Origin: Raineya sp.
GTDB lineage: Bacteria; Bacteroidota; Bacteroidia; Cytophagales; Thermonemataceae
DNA length: 64,000 nucleotides
Assembly: GCA_025454915.1 (NCBI GenBank)
Contig: JALONN010000011.1
Coordinates: 304,717-368,716, forward strand
Direction: 5' to 3'
Both the position numbers and the translations under genes were made by a program. The notes beneath the pieces are model-generated. The model had not been told where the DNA came from and did no database searches. It saw nothing but the letters and a program-made list of their open reading frames with translations. Below, piece by piece: positions 60,030 to 64,000 of the stretch. Each line of letters starts with the position of its first letter. Position 1 is the first letter of the stretch.

Positions 60030-60686
60030 ATGGAAGTGAAAATAGCAGAATCTTGGAAAAAATACTTAAATGGAGAATTTGAAAAAGATTATTTTAAAAA
60101 ATTAGTAGAGTTTATTAAAGAAGAATACAAAAATAAGAAAGTTTATCCATCAGGCAGTCAAATTTTTAATGCTTTTGATAAATGTTCTTTCGAAGATTGT
60201 AGAGTAGTTATTTTGGGACAAGACCCTTATCATGGTGAGGGGCAAGCCAATGGACTCTGTTTTTCCGTAGCAGATGGCATTAAAGTACCTCCTTCACTTG
60301 TTAATATTTTTAAAGAAATCAAAGAAGATTTGGGTATAGCCATTCCTAAAAGTGGAAATTTAGAACGTTGGGCAGAACAAGGTGTATTGCTCCTAAATGC
60401 AACCCTTACAGTAAGGGCTGGTGAGGCAGGTTCACATCAAAAGAAAGGCTGGGAAGAATTTACAGATGCTGTGGTAAAAATTATTTCAGAGCAGAAAGAA
60501 AATGTAGTCTTTTTGTTATGGGGTTCATACGCTCAGAAAAAAGGAGCTGTTGTAGATAAAAAGAAACATTTAATTTTAGAGGCACCACATCCGTCGCCAC
60601 TTGCAAGAGGATTTGCAGGAAACAAGCATTTTAGCAAAACAAATGATTACTTAGAATCAAAAGGATTGAAAAAAATTGAATGGTAA
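60030..60686 (+). CDS. ung: Uracil-DNA glycosylase
   Basis: A 218-residue family 1 UDG that removes uracil from DNA. The catalytic water-activating motif is GQDPYHGEGQANGLCFSV with Asp65, and the second catalytic loop is HPSPLARGF with His187. Further marks are RWAEQGVLLLNATLTVR and NKHFSKTNDYL. Length fits the E. coli enzyme. It is the first gene of a small rightward group and has a well-matched promoter. Confidence 0.97.
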   Translation: MEVKIAESWKKYLNGEFEKDYFKKLVEFIKEEYKNKKVYPSGSQIFNAFDKCSFEDCRVVILGQDPYHGEGQANGLCFSVADGIKVPPSLVNIFKEIKEDLGIAIPKSGNLERWAEQGVLLLNATLTVRAGEAGSHQKKGWEEFTDAVVKIISEQKENVVFLLWGSYAQKKGAVVDKKKHLILEAPHPSPLARGFAGNKHFSKTNDYLESKGLKKIEW

Positions 60687-60687
60687 T

Positions 60688-61185
60688 ATGAAGAAAATGG
60701 TAGTTTTATGTGTCATACTTCTAACAAGTATGGTACATGTTTTTGCTCAAAAAACACAATTTCAGGGTTTATCTTTACAAATAACAAATGATTGGGCACA
60801 AAAAACTCAAACAGAGAGTTTACTACGATTAGATTACCAGAAGGCAAGTGCAAAAATACAAATATATGCTTTGGGAAAAGTAAGCAATGAAGATGCAAGT
60901 AAAAAAATGGTTTTGATTTTTCAAGAAGAAAAAATAGAACCAAGCTTGTTTTCGAAGGCTAAACAAGAAAAAAAGAAAATAGGAAAACAAGATATACTGC
61001 TTTTTGAGTGGGAAGATACACTCAATTTAGAGAGTCAGAACTCAACACTTATAACATCATATCAATTATATCTCTTTGAGAAAAAGGGAAATAAATACTA
61101 TATTTTAACTATGGAATACTATCTCAAAGAAAAGAGCAATAGTATCAAAACAGAAATGAACAAACTCATTGCAACACTTAAATAA
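60688..61185 (+). CDS. Hypothetical secreted protein
   Basis: The ATG at 60688 gives 165 residues, one base after the ung stop. A signal peptide (KKMVVLCVILLTSMVHVFAQ) precedes a mature part with beta strands and charged helices (VSNEDASKKMVLIFQEEK). No family recognised. It may resemble small periplasmic PsbP-like domain proteins by its strand pattern (LSLQITNDWAQKTQTESL), but this is a guess. It is coupled to ung by position only. Confidence 0.7.
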   Translation: MKKMVVLCVILLTSMVHVFAQKTQFQGLSLQITNDWAQKTQTESLLRLDYQKASAKIQIYALGKVSNEDASKKMVLIFQEEKIEPSLFSKAKQEKKKIGKQDILLFEWEDTLNLESQNSTLITSYQLYLFEKKGNKYYILTMEYYLKEKSNSIKTEMNKLIATLK

Positions 61186-61210
61186 TACTTGTTCATAATT
61201 CTTAAACAAC

Positions 61211-62557
61211 ATGATGTACTCTTTAAAAACGGGGGCTAAAAAGCTCAACTATAGCATTGCTATACCCTTACCAGACTTGCAAAATCTACAAGAAAAATAT
61301 GCTCACAGTAAAATAACAAAAGAAGAAGCATTCTGGCAATACTATGACTGGTCGATTACAAAACCTCTTGAAAAAATATCTTCAAAAAAGACATTAGAAG
61401 ATATTTGGAAGAAACTGACTAAACCTCAGAAAATAATGTATTCGTTGGGTGCATTTATTTCACAAGTGAATAATGGAGGGGTTTGGCAGTTTATGTTTAA
61501 TAAAATCGAATTTACAGGAGCTGCTGGCGAAGCTCTTGAAGAACTAAATGTGTATTCTAGTAATGAGTATATAAAACACGATTACCGAAAAGCATTTAAA
61601 GAACTAATTACTATCTTAAATAACGGAATTTTTACGGAAATACTAGATCAATGGAATGATGAAAAAAAGCCCTTTGAAGAGCGTTGGGACGCTTTTAAGA
61701 AGGGATATGAACATATTCCTATGGGAAGAGCAATCGAAAAATATTTCTATAAAGATGATTATAAAATCATTTTTTATGATAAACTCATCGCTTACATCGA
61801 AAAAAATTTAGGTTTTCTTGTAGAGTTTGAAAGCAATACTGATACAGCAAAAAAACAGGTAATAGATAAAAATAATGCCATTAGCCATTTTACTACTTAC
61901 CTTAAAGAGTACTACAATCAAGAGCCTATAAGTGTTGCTATTTATTATACAGCTAAAGTTTCTATTGAAAGCCAAGCAGTAAATCTATTCCTGATGCAAT
62001 TTTCTATGCCTGATGGTTATCAGAGTATAGGCATTACTGGATACTTTACCATGCATTTACCACTTGTTGATATGGCAGAAATCAAGAAAATGTATCAGAA
62101 GTTTCATAAACAGGAATTAGTAAATATATATTATGGTGGGTATTTGGTTGAAGAGGAAAAAAAGAAAAACCCTAAAGCTACTGTTTTAAACCAGAAGACA
62201 TGGGATGAACGATTAGCTAAAATTCAAAATCCTAAAAATACACAAATACCTGTAAATGTGAAGGTTTTAGAATATTTTAAATATGGGAAAGATGAGTGGT
62301 TTATTTATGAAGGAGATTTGATGTATAATGATAAAAAAGATGATTTTCCTCAAGATTTAAACAATGTAAAAGTACAGTGGAGCGGGAAAGAGAAAAAAGG
62401 AGAATACACAGGAGAAACTGATTGTGTATTTTTTACAAAAGGCAATACTTTCGGTGGAAGAAGTAGAACAAATGCTCCTGTAACAGGAAAATATCGAATA
62501 TATGATATTATTGGCTCACAAAACAAGCTTCTTAAAGATAATGCGTGGGGTTTTTAG
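61211..62557 (+). CDS. DUF4375/DMP19-like protein with an extended C-terminal part
   Basis: A 448-residue protein. Residues about 55-130 carry the DMP19-type signature QVNNGGVWQFMFNKIEFTGAAGEALEELN, which resembles DUF4375 proteins. The 300 residues after that are unlike the usual short family and include FLMQFSMPDGYQSIGITGYF and the basic segment EEEKKKNPKATVL. No signal peptide. Function unknown; some DMP19-like proteins are DNA mimics, but this one is not especially acidic. It follows the secreted protein gene by 25 bases. Confidence 0.68.
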   Translation: MMYSLKTGAKKLNYSIAIPLPDLQNLQEKYAHSKITKEEAFWQYYDWSITKPLEKISSKKTLEDIWKKLTKPQKIMYSLGAFISQVNNGGVWQFMFNKIEFTGAAGEALEELNVYSSNEYIKHDYRKAFKELITILNNGIFTEILDQWNDEKKPFEERWDAFKKGYEHIPMGRAIEKYFYKDDYKIIFYDKLIAYIEKNLGFLVEFESNTDTAKKQVIDKNNAISHFTTYLKEYYNQEPISVAIYYTAKVSIESQAVNLFLMQFSMPDGYQSIGITGYFTMHLPLVDMAEIKKMYQKFHKQELVNIYYGGYLVEEEKKKNPKATVLNQKTWDERLAKIQNPKNTQIPVNVKVLEYFKYGKDEWFIYEGDLMYNDKKDDFPQDLNNVKVQWSGKEKKGEYTGETDCVFFTKGNTFGGRSRTNAPVTGKYRIYDIIGSQNKLLKDNAWGF

Positions 62558-62605
62558 AAAAATATTCCATTAAGATAAACAGGCTCAATTTATTTGAATA
62601 TTCTT

Positions 62606-64000
62606 ATGAACCACAAAATTATATACTTATATTCTATTTTATCATTTCTTATAGCAGGGAAAAGTGCATATGCTCAAAAATTAACTCCACGACAGCAGGC
62701 TAAATTTGATAGTTTACAAAGCCTACTCAAAAAGGATATTGCTGATACTAGTAAAGTAAGGGCTTTTATTGGGTTATGTCAGGTTTATTTTCATGCAGGA
62801 GAAAAGGAGGCAGTAGAATACAATAATCAGGCTTTTGAACTTTCTACAAAAATTAACTACCAAAGGGGCTTGGTGTGGTCTACTCATAACAAAGGTACAT
62901 TTCTGATTGCTCAAGGCAAATATAGTGAAGCCAAAGAGTTTTTAAATAAGGCTCTTCAGCTTGCAGAAGGAAAGTATAAAGTTGAATCAATACCAATTTT
63001 ATATGATTTGGGAGTTGTCAATAGAAGAGATGGTAATCAGTCAAAAGGTTTAGATTATTATTTGGAAGCTTTAAAAGTTTTAGAAACAGTTCAACTCCAA
63101 ACAAAAGAAAGCAGTGTACAATATTGTAATATAACACAAGCGATTGGAGTGGTTTATTTTGAACAGGATGATCATGATAAAGCAATTAGCTTTTTTGAAA
63201 AGTCAAGTAATAAATGTAAAGAAATAAACTATCAGCTGGGATTAAGCTACAATTTCAATGGTTTAGGAGGTGTTTATAGGAAAAAAAAGAATTACCCTAA
63301 AGCAATGGAATATCTCCAAAAAAGCTTAGAAATAGCTAATAAAAATCATTATGAACGTCTTAGAGCAGATTTGTTGAGTGATATAGGTGAAATCTATCAC
63401 ATTCAAAATCAGGCAGATTCATCACTTAGTTATTATCAACAAAGTAAAAAAATTAGCGAAGCTCTTACCGATTCAGTAGGTATAGCCAATTCTATGCTTG
63501 GTATAGCAAATGCCTATACTCTTCAAGGAAATTTGGGAGAAGCACAGAAAACAGCGTCTAAAGGACTGGAAATAGCAGTAAAACTCAATAATCTACAAAA
63601 TATCAAAGATGCATATAAAGCTCTGGCAGATATTTACGAAGCCAAGAAGCAACCTCAGGAAGCTTTGAACTTTTATAAAAAAGCTCAGGAACTAGAAGAT
63701 ACGCTTTATAATGCTGAAAAACATAAACAGATATTGCAAGTTCAAAATCAGTATGAAAACTATAAAAAAGAACAACAAGTTCTGCAACAAAAATATGAAA
63801 TAGAAAACTTAAAAAAACAAAATAAAATAGGTGTTCTATTCACGGTCTTACTAATAGTGGCTTTAGTAAGTACAATATTAGTGAGCTATTTATTTATTAA
63901 ACAAAAACAATTAAAGGCAAAGAAGGACAAGGCATTACTGGAGTTAGAACAAGCAATGCTCAAAGAAGAGCAAATGCAAACACAACTGGAGTTGATCAAT
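62606..64000 (+). CDS. TPR-repeat membrane protein, 3' end missing
   Basis: The frame starts at ATG 62606 and stays open to the end of the window (465 codons). A signal peptide-like segment (IIYLYSILSFLIAGKSAYAQ) is followed by at least six TPR repeats (about 45-385, for example GLVWSTHNKGTFLIAQGKYSEA and LLSDIGEIYHIQNQADSSL), a helix, a membrane segment near 410-432 (VLFTVLLIVALVSTILVSYLF) and a coiled coil (435-465). Bacteroidetes proteins with this front end continue into a histidine kinase, a LuxR-type HTH or a SpoIIE phosphatase; which one cannot be seen here. The coiled coil start LELEQAMLKEEQMQTQLEL fits the LuxR-type group best. Confidence 0.8.
   Translation, partial: MNHKIIYLYSILSFLIAGKSAYAQKLTPRQQAKFDSLQSLLKKDIADTSKVRAFIGLCQVYFHAGEKEAVEYNNQAFELSTKINYQRGLVWSTHNKGTFLIAQGKYSEAKEFLNKALQLAEGKYKVESIPILYDLGVVNRRDGNQSKGLDYYLEALKVLETVQLQTKESSVQYCNITQAIGVVYFEQDDHDKAISFFEKSSNKCKEINYQLGLSYNFNGLGGVYRKKKNYPKAMEYLQKSLEIANKNHYERLRADLLSDIGEIYHIQNQADSSLSYYQQSKKISEALTDSVGIANSMLGIANAYTLQGNLGEAQKTASKGLEIAVKLNNLQNIKDAYKALADIYEAKKQPQEALNFYKKAQELEDTLYNAEKHKQILQVQNQYENYKKEQQVLQQKYEIENLKKQNKIGVLFTVLLIVALVSTILVSYLFIKQKQLKAKKDKALLELEQAMLKEEQMQTQLELIN

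Noticed and set aside
1..64000. CRISPR arrays, insertion sequences, prophage or integrase genes
   Set aside because: No regular short repeats, no terminal inverted repeats with transposase, no integrase or phage structural genes were seen.

Overview
The window looks like a piece of a chromosome from a Bacteroidetes bacterium, most likely of the order Cytophagales. Reasons: it is AT-rich (about one third G+C by eye); the first gene ends in a gliding-motility / type IX secretion (T9SS type B) sorting domain; the IspG is the long form with an internal insertion; there is an OmpA/PD40/TPR protein of PorE-like design; carotenoid genes are of the CrtY and CruF type; and several genes are preceded by the Bacteroidetes promoter (TTG, 19-21 bases, TAnnTTTG). 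I see no insertion sequence, prophage, CRISPR array, rRNA or replication origin, and no intergenic stretch over 300 bases. The only RNA gene found is a tRNA-Cys.

Layout. 1-5.3 kb: end of a large secreted adhesin-like protein, a VOC protein, ispG, a small membrane protein and the isolated complex I pair nuoA-nuoB. 5.3-11.8 kb: a tightly packed four-gene operon (B12-binding radical SAM, cytochrome P450, second B12-binding radical SAM, FemAB/GNAT-like transferase) with a divergent second GNAT-like transferase; this looks like an uncharacterised small-molecule or lipid pathway and is the most interesting part of the window. 11.8-16.3 kb: a complete cyanophycin module (isoaspartyl peptidase, cyanophycinase, cyanophycin synthetase). 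16.3-22.0 kb: a leftward gene set with an FHA-FHA-membrane-protease, an acyltransferase, an outputless GAF sensor, a PAS-like protein, an orphan ParA and a bestrophin-like membrane protein. 22-32 kb: glycosyltransferases, OsmC, an APS kinase, a Lys/Thr-tailed small protein, a degenerate adenylate-kinase-like protein, an AraC regulator and an acyl-CoA dehydrogenase. 32-44.2 kb: a PAS histidine kinase with its response regulator, lipoamide dehydrogenase, an aminotransferase, lycopene cyclase, CorA, YebC, NDH-2, a TrpF-like protein without catalytic residues, RdgB and uridine kinase.

44.3-50.6 kb: three tandem paralogous four-cysteine lipoproteins, each followed by its own terminator, then small ORFs, a radical SAM/SPASM protein, a second nuoA and the tRNA-Cys. 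50.7-64 kb: the PorE-like protein with CruF and a DUF6624-type protein, a 1044-residue HAMP-GAF-multi-PAS sensor without a kinase domain that is co-transcribed with an ACMSD-type decarboxylase, a TolC-type efflux protein, uracil-DNA glycosylase, a DUF4375-type protein and the start of a TPR sensor protein.

Several themes recur. Signalling proteins without output domains appear twice (18.4 kb and 54.1 kb) and share one HAMP/GAF module. Enzyme-like proteins that have lost catalytic residues appear twice (adenylate-kinase-like at 29 kb, TrpF-like at 42.3 kb). Many gene pairs overlap by 1 or 4 bases (TAATG, TAGTG, ATGA), so translational coupling seems common. Family names come from recognised motifs and not from database searches.
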